This document shows, in pieces, positions 1 to 8,045 of a DNA stretch of 21,995 nt. The translations under genes and the position numbers were made by a program. The notes under the pieces are model-generated. The model worked only from the letters and a program-made list of their open reading frames with translations. It was not told where the DNA came from and made no database searches. The DNA comes from a virus: the IMG/VR virus record IMGVR_UViG_3300046616_000600, positions 1-21,995 of that record; one strand, written 5' to 3'. Positions within the stretch are counted from its first letter, which is position 1. Each line of letters starts with the position of its first letter.

Positions 1-261
1 CTAAGCACCTTTGCGAATTTTGCTGTCTTTTAGTTCCCGAACTTCCTGCTGCAGGATAGCCACTTCGCCCTCAAGAACTTTAAGGCGTATTTCATTAACC
101 CGGTTTTGAGTTTCCTGTGTTGACCGCACATCCCGGATATCGCCTTTTAACTGGAAGTAAGTTGTCATCACAGAAACAACAATACTTATCGTGCTGATAA
201 TAGTAACGGTGATGTTTTTGAGGGTAATCCCCCTGATTTCACGTTGATCGAGTGTTGTCAT
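1..261 (-). CDS. Small membrane protein with C-terminal coiled coil, possible lysis accessory protein
   Basis: An 86-residue protein that is complete in the window; its TAG stop occupies the first three bases. One hydrophobic segment lies at about residues 12-38, followed by a charged heptad-like stretch at about 42-80 that should form a coiled coil. A membrane anchor plus coiled coil next to a holin-like gene is the layout of inner-membrane spanin (Rz-like) or XhlA-like lysis accessory proteins. XhlA has the coil first and the membrane segment last, so the order here fits a spanin-like topology better. It follows the holin-like gene by 15 bp and is probably co-transcribed with it. No catalytic motif is seen. 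The lysis role is inferred from position and architecture only; an endolysin would be expected further left, outside the window. Confidence 0.6.
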   Translation of the reverse strand: MTTLDQREIRGITLKNITVTIISTISIVVSVMTTYFQLKGDIRDVRSTQETQNRVNEIRLKVLEGEVAILQQEVRELKDSKIRKGA

Positions 262-276
262 AACTGGTTGAATTAA

Positions 277-510
277 TTATTTTTCCGAAGCTGTAGTATC
301 GGGTTCGGATTGTTTTACTGCAAGCTGGGCAATTGCCCCCATAGTTGTGCCCACAGCAGCTATTATGCCTGTAACGGCAACCGGAATGATGCCAACTCCG
401 GTGAGTGAAACCGAAATAGCCACAAGGCCCGCGCCTAAAATTTGAACTTTTTTAAAAAATGAGGGCGTATCACTGGTGATACGCTCCCAGAACGAATATT
501 TCTTTTCCAT
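277..510 (-). CDS. Holin-like small membrane protein
   Basis: A 77-residue protein with a charged N-terminus containing a FWERITSDTPSFFKK motif. It is followed by two close hydrophobic stretches at about residues 24-42 and 44-66, and a short polar tail. The Phe/Trp-rich amphipathic start followed by a Gly/Ala/Val-rich double membrane segment resembles small holin-like proteins commonly found in lysis regions of Bacteroidota phages. If it is a holin it would form the timed membrane lesion that releases the endolysin. It sits directly upstream of the coiled-coil membrane protein and 173 bp downstream of the SGNH hydrolase gene, so it probably opens the lysis module. Holins lack diagnostic motifs, so size, topology and position are the only support. 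Confidence 0.6.
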   Translation of the reverse strand: MEKKYSFWERITSDTPSFFKKVQILGAGLVAISVSLTGVGIIPVAVTGIIAAVGTTMGAIAQLAVKQSEPDTTASEK

Positions 511-683
511 GATTGGGGTAGTTTAAACAGCCTTAGTTTTAGAATAGGTTATGAGGGGAATGGGGTTATTTAAGGATAAAAGGTAGCTTTACGCTTCAAA
601 AATTACCTATCAAACGCGTTCTTAAAGGGTTTTTTAAATTCCTTCTGTGAATTTAAAAAGACATTAAAACGATTAAATAGTAT
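511..683. other. Gap between SGNH hydrolase and holin-like gene
   Basis: These 173 bp are AT-rich and hold no credible ORF. They contain one inverted repeat with a perfect 11-bp stem: arms 631-641 and 649-659, with a 7-nt loop. The stem is purely A/T apart from one pair, and no U-tract follows it on the minus strand, so it is not a clear terminator. I could not identify a Bacteroidota promoter (TTTG about 19 bp before TAnnTTTG) on the minus strand. It is the only non-overlapping gap longer than 100 bp in the structural operon without short phrase repeats. Confidence 0.4.
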
Positions 684-1343
684 TTACAAAGTAAGTTTAT
701 GTGTTGCTTTAGCTAAGTGGCCAGCATCGTTAGGGTGCAAGCCATCTGGTCTCAACAACGATGCGCCACCATTATTTTTCATATAGGCATAACTATCGTC
801 GAATACAACGCCGGTTTCTAGGCAAGCTTGGTTTGCCGCCAATACATGCGCTTCATGCCGTGTTAAATCAGCGGCTATAGTTACACCATATAGCCCAACA
901 TACCCGTCTCTGCCAGACTGTTCATAATATGAGGGGCTTTCAACGATAATATCTCTTAAAGGCCAGTTCTTTGAAATGGCAATTGAAATTACTTCTTTTA
1001 GCTGTTGTTTATAATTGGCTGCGGTGAAGTTTACCAGATTTAGTCCTACATCATTAGTTCCGTATGATATAAATAATTTACCATATCCTATAATATAAGT
1101 AGGTATTAGCTGACTGGCCGCGTCCCTGAAATTTGGCGCACCCGTGGGGTTCAAGGGAGTTGAATTTTGTAAAGGACTACCGCTTACTCCATGATTTTCT
1201 TCAATATCGCCCTTTGCAGCACAATATAAAGCAGACCAACGGTGCGCGTCATTAGATGCACCAACGCCCATCGTAATGCTATCACCAAAAAAAACATGAA
1301 TTTTTTGGCCCTTTAAATTTAATATGTGTTTTAATATACTCAT
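684..1343 (-). CDS. SGNH/GDSL-family hydrolase, tail-associated esterase
   Basis: A 219-residue protein with the consensus blocks of SGNH hydrolases. Block I is FFGDSIT at 18-24, with the likely nucleophile Ser22. A Gly-containing block II lies at about 52-56 (GVSGS). Block III is YGTND at 94-98 with Asn97. Block V is DGLHPNDAGH at 200-209, with Asp200 and His203. The four catalytic positions therefore look intact. Such enzymes remove acetyl or other acyl groups from esters. Encoded as the last gene of the fibre block, it probably de-esterifies host surface polysaccharide during adsorption; this role is inferred from context. No signal peptide is evident, as expected for a virion component. 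The start overlaps the stop of the upstream fibre gene by four bases (ATGA), indicating translational coupling. Confidence 0.85.
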   Translation of the reverse strand: MSILKHILNLKGQKIHVFFGDSITMGVGASNDAHRWSALYCAAKGDIEENHGVSGSPLQNSTPLNPTGAPNFRDAASQLIPTYIIGYGKLFISYGTNDVGLNLVNFTAANYKQQLKEVISIAISKNWPLRDIIVESPSYYEQSGRDGYVGLYGVTIAADLTRHEAHVLAANQACLETGVVFDDSYAYMKNNGGASLLRPDGLHPNDAGHLAKATHKLTL

Positions 1344-2725
1344 CGTGAAATTGCTGCAAATAAGGTTGACATAGCTGTATCTAATATAGCTGCTTGTGTT
1401 GTTGTTAAGCCTTTGCCGACAGATATAAACCCTAATTCTTGTGGTGAAAACGAATCAACCGTACCTCCATCGATACTTGCGAAAGCCGATAGTTGTACAC
1501 TATTGGTGCCTATGCTTGTGTTGAAAGCAGTACTTGCAATAGTTGCGCCATTTCGCAAAATAAAGGCATTCGGACTTATATTGCTTGCGATAAAACGGCC
1601 ATTTGTATCGATAGTAGTAGGTGTAAAAGTTACGCCACCTATACTAAAATAGCTGGTGTAGCCAGACGAGGCGGGATTCACGCTTAAATAGTTCTCTCCG
1701 GCACCCCGAACGCCGATAGCATCATGCCCAGCACCACTGCCCCCAGCTTCGTTAAGGCGAAGATAACCGGCAATGTGTATCGACTGCATGTTGCCTATGG
1801 GAATAGCGGTGCCGCCCGGGTCTGGGCTAATACCCAAATCCATATGTCCGGTTGAGCCGTCACCCTTTGAGCCGGTAGCCGAATGAGTAATAGTGCCGTG
1901 AATAACACCATCTGATACTCCCTTAAAACCTAAAACATTTGTGGCGGCCGTGCCTCCTTCAAACATCCATGCCTCTGTTATGAGATTATAAATACCATTT
2001 TGTTTCATGGTATCCCAAAATGCCTGATATGCAGCCCTGCGCGGACTTGAAATACTGTAGCCTGCTATAGATAAGCGCGCCACCCATGCCGCAACTTCAG
2101 TATTTGCATCAGGCAATATAATCTCTCCATTTTGGGTTATGGCGGTATTAAAGGAAATGCCGTCATAAAAGAATACTAAAAGATTAACGGTACCAACGCC
2201 GTTATTATAGGCAGATGATGAAGCTAATATTTTAAATGCTGATATGTCTGGGATATTAGTGCCATCCGAAATTATCCTCTGCACCGCCCCACACCCCGCA
2301 ACCGCACCAACAGTATTGGGTGTTATTACTAGAGCGCCGTTCATGGTATGATAGCCAACCACGGTAAGCATATTATTAAAAGGAATACTATTAGTATCTG
2401 CAATACTAACGGGTAATGAGCCGCTACCGCCGCCAGATGGTGTTACCCAGGTGGTGTCTTGATCTGTGTTGCTGGCTTTGGTTAGTACCTGCCCTGTTGT
2501 TCCACCGTCGGGTACATTGCCGCCTGTGGCTGGTAATTGCGCTAATGGAACCTTCCCCGTGCCGTCTAATGCTGCATAGCCATTGGCTGTACCTTTGTTG
2601 GCGGCGTTTTCGGGGGTAAAGCCTAAAGGTTCCTGTTTGGTGTTCGCCTTTGAGGCAATATCGTTAATTTCTGCGGCGGTTAAGGTATCGCCGGTGTTTT
2701 TGGTTGCAACTGTGTTGTTTGCCAT
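1340..2725 (-). CDS. Tail fibre / receptor-binding appendage protein
   Basis: A 461-residue protein. The N-terminal part (about 1-100) carries motifs typical of phage fibres: a GYAALDGTGKVPLAQLP-type segment at about 49-65 and a GGTTGQVLTK...TTWVTP segment at about 74-96. A Ser/Gly-rich linker follows at about 97-103. The remaining 350 residues are rich in Gly, Ser, Thr, Asn and aromatic residues and look like a beta-sandwich (LamG/concanavalin-like) receptor- or glycan-binding region, but I cannot assign a named domain with certainty. The gene starts 4 bp after the collagen-like fibre gene and overlaps the SGNH hydrolase gene by four bases, so the three are probably translated together and assembled into one adsorption structure. 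The C-terminal half is the part expected to vary most among relatives. Confidence 0.75.
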   Translation of the reverse strand: MANNTVATKNTGDTLTAAEINDIASKANTKQEPLGFTPENAANKGTANGYAALDGTGKVPLAQLPATGGNVPDGGTTGQVLTKASNTDQDTTWVTPSGGGSGSLPVSIADTNSIPFNNMLTVVGYHTMNGALVITPNTVGAVAGCGAVQRIISDGTNIPDISAFKILASSSAYNNGVGTVNLLVFFYDGISFNTAITQNGEIILPDANTEVAAWVARLSIAGYSISSPRRAAYQAFWDTMKQNGIYNLITEAWMFEGGTAATNVLGFKGVSDGVIHGTITHSATGSKGDGSTGHMDLGISPDPGGTAIPIGNMQSIHIAGYLRLNEAGGSGAGHDAIGVRGAGENYLSVNPASSGYTSYFSIGGVTFTPTTIDTNGRFIASNISPNAFILRNGATIASTAFNTSIGTNSVQLSAFASIDGGTVDSFSPQELGFISVGKGLTTTQAAILDTAMSTLFAAISR

Positions 2726-2729
2726 GTCT

Positions 2730-3623
2730 TTAGCTTAATATTAGGGGTAATGTGTAAGTAAATCTTTCGCCCTCTGCAGGCAGTTTATAGCGTAGTTCGC
2801 CTGTGCCGGTTTTGTACAATGTATAAGCCGTCAATCCTGCTGTTGTCGCTGCTGCCTCATCTGCACAAACCGGGGCAGTTGATATAAATGCCCGCATATC
2901 AAAGCTGCCTGCCAGCGCATCTATCTGCCCCTGCAATTCCTCGTCCGCCGCACTTCTCAACTCAGCCTCGTTAGCTATGGCTTCGGCATCTGTGTTATCC
3001 AGCGAAAATCCGGCCGGCCAAACACCGGCTGTCTTTGGGCCGAAGAAGGTGTAGGTTGCGGTGTTAATGTAATAGTCGCCATTGGTACCGGTATACAAAT
3101 TGGATGGGTTGGTGATGCCGCTTAAAATAGTTTTGCCATTGGCACCGGCGGGGCCGGTAGCGCCTTGCGGACCGGCAACCCCGGCAGGGCCCGTTTGCAT
3201 GGAAAATACCTGCGCCCAGGCGCCTGCCGATTTTTTGTAGAAGATGCCTGTGAGCGTGTTTATATAGGTATCGCCATTTTTGCCGGTGGCGGTTGCCGGG
3301 ATGCTGGTGCCGTACAAAACAGTACCGTCGGCTGCATTTCCGGTGGGGAAGGTGTAAACCACTGCCCAGGTGCCTGCTATTTTTTGTGCCATGGTACCCG
3401 CGGCAGTGTTAATAAAAACGTCGCCATTTTTGCCCGATATATTGGCAGGCAGGGTAGTGCCGAAGGAGATGGCCGCGCCTACGGTTAACCCGGCGCCGAT
3501 AAACTCCAGCAGGGTGCTGAATGCAAACTGGTAATCGGTGCCGTTTTTTACCAGGATGGAGCTGTCGGACGCGGCGATGGCGGATGCTGCCGGCAGGTCG
3601 GTTATTTTTTTGTCGATTGCCAT
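2730..3623 (-). CDS. Collagen-like tail fibre protein with three GKNGD-type repeats
   Basis: A 297-residue protein. After an N-terminal segment (1-50, starting with an ITDLPAAS motif common in fibre proteins), the chain contains two clear repeats and one diverged repeat of the form G..(P)...GKNGD..IN..TG..Y...AG.W at about 54-91, 105-140 and 168-206. A short Gly-X-Y tract (TGPAGVAGPQGATGPAGA) at about 144-161 separates the second and third, and a heptad-like segment (about 208-238) precedes the C-terminal domain. Collagen-like tracts and coiled coils trimerise phage fibres, so a trimeric shaft is likely. The start codon shares one base with the stop of the connector gene upstream (TGATG), so translation is probably coupled. 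A role as shaft or adaptor for the next, receptor-binding protein is inferred. Confidence 0.75.
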   Translation of the reverse strand: MAIDKKITDLPAASAIAASDSSILVKNGTDYQFAFSTLLEFIGAGLTVGAAISFGTTLPANISGKNGDVFINTAAGTMAQKIAGTWAVVYTFPTGNAADGTVLYGTSIPATATGKNGDTYINTLTGIFYKKSAGAWAQVFSMQTGPAGVAGPQGATGPAGANGKTILSGITNPSNLYTGTNGDYYINTATYTFFGPKTAGVWPAGFSLDNTDAEAIANEAELRSAADEELQGQIDALAGSFDMRAFISTAPVCADEAAATTAGLTAYTLYKTGTGELRYKLPAEGERFTYTLPLILS

Positions 3624-4237
3624 CAGTTTAAAAATTCGGTAATGGTTAAATTGTAATTGTTGTAGCTGCCAGGGTAGTTAAAGTCATTTTTATCCACACC
3701 CCTTATCCGGGGGCCTGCCTGCCTGCTGGTTTTGTTTTTGGCATTATATCGCCATAGCGGGAAGTCGGCCTTGTTGTCCCACAAAAACTTTTCAATGTCG
3801 TTGGCGTAAGCGTTGGCAATGCTGCGTTGCTGCTGTACCAGTTTTACCACTTCGGGCGATGTAAGCGCATCGCCGTTTTCATGGCGTTTAATTACCGGGC
3901 CGGTTGCTGTATAGTGCACCGCATCGTTTTCAATAAAGCGGGCGAAGGTGAAGTAAACCATAGTAGGGGCCAGGCCTTCGTACAATACAATATGGCCGTA
4001 ATCGTCAAGGTACTCGGTGCCATTCAACAGGTCTTTGTAGGGTTGCGGGGCATCATCCTGTAAGGTGCCATCTTCATTAAAATGGTTTAAAAAATCATAG
4101 TACAAGGCATGCCCCAAAAAAGGTTTTAAATCCAGTTCCTGCGCTTTTTTGACGAATACCTTCAGGCGTTCGGGTTTTATATTTACAGTAATATCCTCGT
4201 ATTGCTGAAATGTGGTTTGATTGATGAGATAGATCAT
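3623..4237 (-). CDS. Head-tail connector / neck protein, DUF6712-like
   Basis: A 204-residue, mostly helical protein with a Tyr- and Phe-rich middle (GHALYYDFLNHF at about 42-53 and GLAPTMVYFTFARFIEND at about 88-105), followed by an ATGP.IKR segment. This pattern matches my recollection of a family found almost only in Bacteroidota phages between portal/capsid and tail genes (DUF6712), which is thought to act as a head-completion or connector protein. It lies downstream of the portal gene, separated by 376 bp of repeats, and overlaps the fibre gene by one base. The family name is from memory and unverified; the connector role is inferred from position and size. A structure-based search would tell whether it is gp6-like. 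Confidence 0.6.
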   Translation of the reverse strand: MIYLINQTTFQQYEDITVNIKPERLKVFVKKAQELDLKPFLGHALYYDFLNHFNEDGTLQDDAPQPYKDLLNGTEYLDDYGHIVLYEGLAPTMVYFTFARFIENDAVHYTATGPVIKRHENGDALTSPEVVKLVQQQRSIANAYANDIEKFLWDNKADFPLWRYNAKNKTSRQAGPRIRGVDKNDFNYPGSYNNYNLTITEFLN

Positions 4238-4613
4238 AGTAGCCCCCTCTAAATCTCCCCCTGAAGGGGGAGACTTTTTGATTATGTTAATGGATAAGTT
4301 AATTGTAACCGCCCTCTAAATCTCCCCCGTTAGGGGAGACTTTGGCCGATGGATTAATAGTTGTTTTTAACTCCTCCCTTCACGGGTGTCCGGGAGAAAT
4401 AAAAAAAGCGGCGGGGTGTGCGATTCCTTCCTTGGGGAAGGAGGAGGTAGGGGTTAAATCAGGCGTTCAAGCCACTTTGCAACTCTCCGCTCGTGTAAAC
4501 CCCTCCCTGCCTTTGGGCTCATTTCCGACCGCACCCCTCCCGTGGGGAGGGACTAAAAAGTCTTCCGAACACATATGGTCCTTCCTCGGGGAGGATTTAG
4601 GAGGGGCTGACTG
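4238..4613. repeat. REP-like palindrome cluster between portal and connector genes
   Basis: This 376-bp gap has no credible gene. It contains at least five G/C-rich palindromes. The first (4241-4278) has an 8-bp perfect stem, TCTCCCCC/GGGGGAGA, with a TGAA loop at 4254-4273. The second (4314-4343) has a 7-bp stem at 4321-4339. Both are preceded by a CCTCTAAATCTCCCC phrase, so they are direct copies. Related hairpins lie near 4423-4446, 4534-4551 and 4577-4606; the last is followed by the variant GGATTTAGGAGGGG. The same family occurs at 20070-20160. The first copy is followed by a T-run, but only on the plus strand, opposite to transcription. The plus-strand ORF across this interval is an artefact of the stop-poor repeats. 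Confidence 0.8.
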
Positions 4614-5897
4614 CTATTTACACATCGCCTCCGCCTCGGCCTGTTTAAAGCCATAGGCATAAACCAGGGTAGCTATTTTATTTTGCAACGGGATGGCAGA
4701 TGCAAGCAGATCGTTGATAGCATTACCCGCTTTAATCCCAGGGCTATCGTCGGCGGCTATGGCAGGCACTGGTGTAATAGCCCAATTACCGGCCGGATTG
4801 ATATTGGTATAAAAATGACTGAATACTTCGGCAAGGGTTTCAGCAAGCTCCAGCCTGTCGGGCGCGGTATTATCGTTAAATTCGATGATGGCCTGTTTCT
4901 TTTCGCCGCCGTTGCTTAAGCCAGATGATTTGTCGGGATTAACCAGTTCCTTGGGTACTGAAAATCCTTTGATGATGCGGGCTTCAACAGATCGTTCGGT
5001 TGTTTCAAAAAGCTTATCGTTATTCTGGATAGGATAGGCCTTAAACTCCGGTTTTGAGTTTTCATCCTCATATTCTATAACAATAATTTTTTGAGCGCTT
5101 TTCGTTCCCTGGAAAGCACCTAAATCCTGTTCCAGCTGCGAGGGGGTATTTATTCCGGCAAATTCGTCAGCATCAGGCCTGCTGTTATCGGCCTCTTCGC
5201 GGCGCGATTTCATGAACAACATGGTTGACGGCAAAAAGCCCGTGGTAACCTCGCGGTTGTTAAAAATCTTGATACCGGCTTCGGTTTCAAAATCCTCCCA
5301 AACAGAATCTGCTTCTATCAGGGGGTAATCATCAATCTCGGGATTAAAATAAAGCAGCTGCCCTTTGTATTTATCCCACCCGCCGGCATCGTCAACCTGT
5401 TGCCGCACAACCGCGGGGTCGGGGTCATATTTATCTAAGAATATAACCTTGCTGCGCATAATGTTTTTCCAGGTTTTGCGGCCCCAATCGTTATAAATGG
5501 CAAACTTGTTGGCCGTTTCGGGGCAATCGGTATCGCCCATGCGGATGTCTTCGAACTTGATGTAATTAACCGAAGCTATTTTAAAGTTGGCATTGTAATT
5601 TACATGGATGCCGAAGCCGGTAAAAAGGGCTTTATCTGTTGCCAGCGCTTTCAAAAGCTTAGCCATGGTCAATCCTTTGGGATTGATGATCTGCTTGCCT
5701 AAACCAGTGGCTTCAAACCCATTACCGCCTATAAATTTGGTCCTTTTGTTCCAGCAATCCTTAGCCGTTGGCGATCCGGCAACCAGTTCCAGCATCCGCT
5801 GCGGGTAAGCGTTATCCAGGTCGTAATTTAGTATCCCGTAGGTTTGGTTGGGCCTTACCAATATTCTTCGCTCAATTTGCGGTAAGTAGGTTTTCAT
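4614..5897 (-). CDS. Portal protein
   Basis: A 427-residue protein with features of the Bacteroidota phage portal family. These are an N-terminal region that places the chain on the capsid vertex (YPQRMLELVAGSPTAKDCWN at about 31-50), a central NNREVTTGFLPS motif at about 213-224, and a C-terminal helical stretch (ETTERSVEARIIKGFSVPKE at about 298-317) followed by an SSGLSNGGEK loop. Portals form the dodecameric ring through which the terminase pumps DNA and to which the neck attaches. The length is within the range for a compact siphovirus portal. The gene lies after the capsid and tail-tube genes instead of next to the large terminase. The start ATG is in an A/T-rich leader without a Shine-Dalgarno site, as usual for Bacteroidota. 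Assignment is by motif recognition and context. Confidence 0.8.
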   Translation of the reverse strand: MKTYLPQIERRILVRPNQTYGILNYDLDNAYPQRMLELVAGSPTAKDCWNKRTKFIGGNGFEATGLGKQIINPKGLTMAKLLKALATDKALFTGFGIHVNYNANFKIASVNYIKFEDIRMGDTDCPETANKFAIYNDWGRKTWKNIMRSKVIFLDKYDPDPAVVRQQVDDAGGWDKYKGQLLYFNPEIDDYPLIEADSVWEDFETEAGIKIFNNREVTTGFLPSTMLFMKSRREEADNSRPDADEFAGINTPSQLEQDLGAFQGTKSAQKIIVIEYEDENSKPEFKAYPIQNNDKLFETTERSVEARIIKGFSVPKELVNPDKSSGLSNGGEKKQAIIEFNDNTAPDRLELAETLAEVFSHFYTNINPAGNWAITPVPAIAADDSPGIKAGNAINDLLASAIPLQNKIATLVYAYGFKQAEAEAMCK

Positions 5898-6069
5898 TTT
5901 AATTATTGAATGAGTGAGTTATTGAATTATTGATTGATAAGGGGGGGTAATTAGTGAGTTATTGAATGAGTGAATTAGTGATTGATAAGGGAGGGTGAAT
6001 GGAGTGCTCGGATTTATAATCAGTCATAATTCAATGAATCACTAATTCACTAACTCGCCAATTCACTAA
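5898..6069. repeat. Inverted short-phrase repeats (GTGAATTAGTGATT family) between tail-tube and portal genes
   Basis: The 172-bp gap is filled with variants of TTATTGAATGAGTGA and GAATTAGTGATTGATAAGG. Two long direct copies lie at about 5913-5947 and 5953-5996. The opposite orientation (AATCACTAATTCACTAA) follows at about 6028-6070. A perfect 15-bp inverted pair is at 5969-5983 and 6037-6051, so the mRNA between the two genes can fold into a stem with a loop of about 53 nt. The same phrase recurs at 19119-19152. No coding potential is seen. Confidence 0.8.
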
Positions 6070-6657
6070 TTAAGCCGCCAACAGCGCCTCGATTGCCGCA
6101 ATAGTGCTGGTGTAAGTGGCCGAACCTGATTCGGGTGCGATGGAGATGGCGCGGGGAGGGTAGGGCTCTTTTAACTTATCGGGATTGGTTAATTTTAGTT
6201 TGTAGCCACCATCCAGGGTTTCGTCGGCCGCGTTACGTTCGGCGTCTGTCAGGATCAATCCGTTCACGGCGCCAAAAAGTTCGATTGCCGAATCGCTCGA
6301 TTTGTAGTTGTTAACGGCTATGGCGCGTAACCGGCCGTAGCCCATTGCCATCAGCTGGCCTTTAATATCAACCGATAAACCGGCAATATTAAAATCTATC
6401 TCTTCGGTATAACGTGGCCCCACCTGTGTTTTGGTGAGCTTGCTCATGGTGTTAAAGCTATTGTTGGTACCCTCAAACTTGTAAATTTTAGCGCTGCCTA
6501 CCGCTGCAAGGCCGGTAATGATTAATGGATTGGTAACATCGTAAGTAAGGGTGATATCATCCTGGTTAAAAATGTAAATAACATCCTCTATCCCCGATGT
6601 TACAGGCTCATCTGTACCCAGTTTAAAGCCCGCGTTTATTTTATTGTAAATTGACAT
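6070..6657 (-). CDS. Major tail tube protein
   Basis: A 195-residue protein. The order of conserved-looking elements (an early YIFNQDDI segment at about 28-35, a NPLIITGLAA segment at about 43-52, a KIYKFEGTNNS segment at about 57-67, and a late ELFG..NGL segment at about 126-133) matches tail-tube subunits of Bacteroidota siphoviruses. Size is typical. It would polymerise around the tape measure protein to form the tail tube. It is encoded directly after the major capsid, separated by a repeat-filled gap. A head-decoration or other structural role cannot be excluded, since tube proteins diverge quickly and the gene is far from the tape measure here. Confidence 0.65.
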   Translation of the reverse strand: MSIYNKINAGFKLGTDEPVTSGIEDVIYIFNQDDITLTYDVTNPLIITGLAAVGSAKIYKFEGTNNSFNTMSKLTKTQVGPRYTEEIDFNIAGLSVDIKGQLMAMGYGRLRAIAVNNYKSSDSAIELFGAVNGLILTDAERNAADETLDGGYKLKLTNPDKLKEPYPPRAISIAPESGSATYTSTIAAIEALLAA

Positions 6658-6836
6658 GTGTTTAGTTAGTTGATTAAGTGAATGGTTGGTTAAGTGAGTG
6701 GTTGATTGAGTTGATTAAGTTGGATTTAGTTGATCGATGAACCGACATAGTATCAGTTTAAGGTTATTTAATAAGGTAAAGTTTTCAAACCATTCTCCTA
6801 ATCAACCCAATCAACCCAATCAACCACTCACTACTA
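6658..6836. repeat. Inverted TTGATTAAGTG / AATCAACCC repeats between capsid and tail-tube genes
   Basis: The 179-bp gap starts with repeated GTTGATTAAGTG- and GGTTAAGTGAGTGG-type phrases (6665-6724) and ends with AATCAACCC copies (6800-6831). The arms 6694-6716 and 6809-6831 are complementary at 22 of 23 positions, enclosing about 92 nt. In the transcript this stem follows the stop codon of the highly expressed capsid gene and precedes the tail-tube gene, so it is well placed to influence 3'-end stability or termination. No gene is seen in the gap. Confidence 0.85.
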
Positions 6837-8045
6837 TTACGCAGACAGGTAAAACAGCTCGTTGGCAAATTTGAAGTTTACGGCTGCTTTCATGCGGGCT
6901 TTCATGCGTACTACGTTATCGTTGGTGTAGGGCTTCATGTAAACGGTTGAAAGTTCGGAAGCATCGCCCAGTAAATCGACCCCTAAAAATAGGTTTGATG
7001 AGCGGGCGCCAAGGATGGTATTGGCCTGCCAGTGGTTCATGATCTGTAATGGGATTCCCAGATAATCCATCTTTTTCATATCCGTAAAGGCGTTGATAAC
7101 GTTTAGCGCCTTGTTGGCCTGTGCCTGTGCGTAGGCATAACCTACGTGTAACGGAATTTGCAGGTTAAAGTCTTCCTGGATCCGGTCGGCGGGATCAAGC
7201 TGGGCGTAAACGCTGCCTAAAACCTGCAGTACATTGCTTACGTTGATGTAGCTGATAGTTGCCGCAGATGAGGTATTCAGGAAGGTTGCCGGTTTGCGGC
7301 TGTTAACCTCGTTGTAGTTGCGTACCAGCCTAAACGTGGTTGACGTTAATACCTGGATAAAGTACGATTGGCCTGTTAAGTCAATGCCTGCGCCGCCGTT
7401 GGTGGTATCCTTGCTGGTACCTGTAACCTGGGTAATGGTTACTACATCGCCATCGGCTAAGGTTGAGGTATCGGCTACGCTAACCACGCCTAAAGCACTG
7501 ATAGCTGTAGCGCTCATAGATGTTGTTGGTTTGCCCAGGCCTACTTTGTAGACGCCCGATGCCGCTGCAATGGTTGGCAGTAAGCCGGCGAATGGGGCGC
7601 TAAACGTTGCTTCTTTAGTTGATCCTTTACCTAACCAATACAGCCGCTCGTTTGCTACCTGAATTTTGGTTAAGTAGCGCTGCACCATAAAGTCGGATAA
7701 GTCTACAATGCCTTCGTAATCCATAAAGGCGCCGGGTTTTAGGGATTGGGCCTCCCAGCTTTGGGCCAGCTTGTCCCATTGTTCCTGCTTCATAAATTCG
7801 TAAACTACAGGGTCAAGGTAGCTTTCGGTTTGCATGGTGGTTGTACCCTGGTCGTGGAAAATGCCCGAGGGATCCTGCAGTACCACGTCGTCGTCCACAT
7901 CAAGTATTATTTTGCGGGCTTTAACGTCGTTAATAACGGTGAGCAGTCCACGCTTTACTGAATCGGCTTCCAGCAGCGTGCTTGCCATGAACCCGGCCAG
8001 CGCTTCGCCGGCATAGGTGTTGTTGGTGAATGTAAATTGAGCCAT
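6837..8045 (-). CDS. Major capsid protein (HK97-type fold likely), with inserted domain
   Basis: A 402-residue protein placed directly after the prohead protease-scaffold gene, the standard position of the major capsid protein. The N-terminal region includes a KIILDVDDDVVLQDP segment (about 45-59) and a MDYEGIVDLSDFMVQRYLTK helix (about 108-127). Residues about 178-270 look like an inserted small beta domain: a DGDVVTITQV..G pattern followed by SYFIQVLTSTTFRLVR (227-242), the sort of insertion seen as a surface loop domain in many HK97-fold capsids. The C-terminal part (about 270-402) resumes the fold and ends with FKFANELFYLSA. The start has an A-rich leader (CCAAAACAAAAAC before ATG), typical of strong Bacteroidota initiation. 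The capsid call rests on context, length and general pattern. Confidence 0.8.
   Translation of the reverse strand: MAQFTFTNNTYAGEALAGFMASTLLEADSVKRGLLTVINDVKARKIILDVDDDVVLQDPSGIFHDQGTTTMQTESYLDPVVYEFMKQEQWDKLAQSWEAQSLKPGAFMDYEGIVDLSDFMVQRYLTKIQVANERLYWLGKGSTKEATFSAPFAGLLPTIAAASGVYKVGLGKPTTSMSATAISALGVVSVADTSTLADGDVVTITQVTGTSKDTTNGGAGIDLTGQSYFIQVLTSTTFRLVRNYNEVNSRKPATFLNTSSAATISYINVSNVLQVLGSVYAQLDPADRIQEDFNLQIPLHVGYAYAQAQANKALNVINAFTDMKKMDYLGIPLQIMNHWQANTILGARSSNLFLGVDLLGDASELSTVYMKPYTNDNVVRMKARMKAAVNFKFANELFYLSA

Noticed and set aside
4254-4278. Rho-independent terminator at the G/C palindrome
   Set aside because: The T-run follows the stem only on the plus strand, where no gene is transcribed; on the gene strand the stem lacks a U-tract. 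The same applies at 20079-20100.
4342-4656. 104-codon plus-strand ORF in the repeat cluster after the portal gene
   Set aside because: It covers REP-like palindromes and reads into the portal gene antisense; the composition mirrors the repeats.
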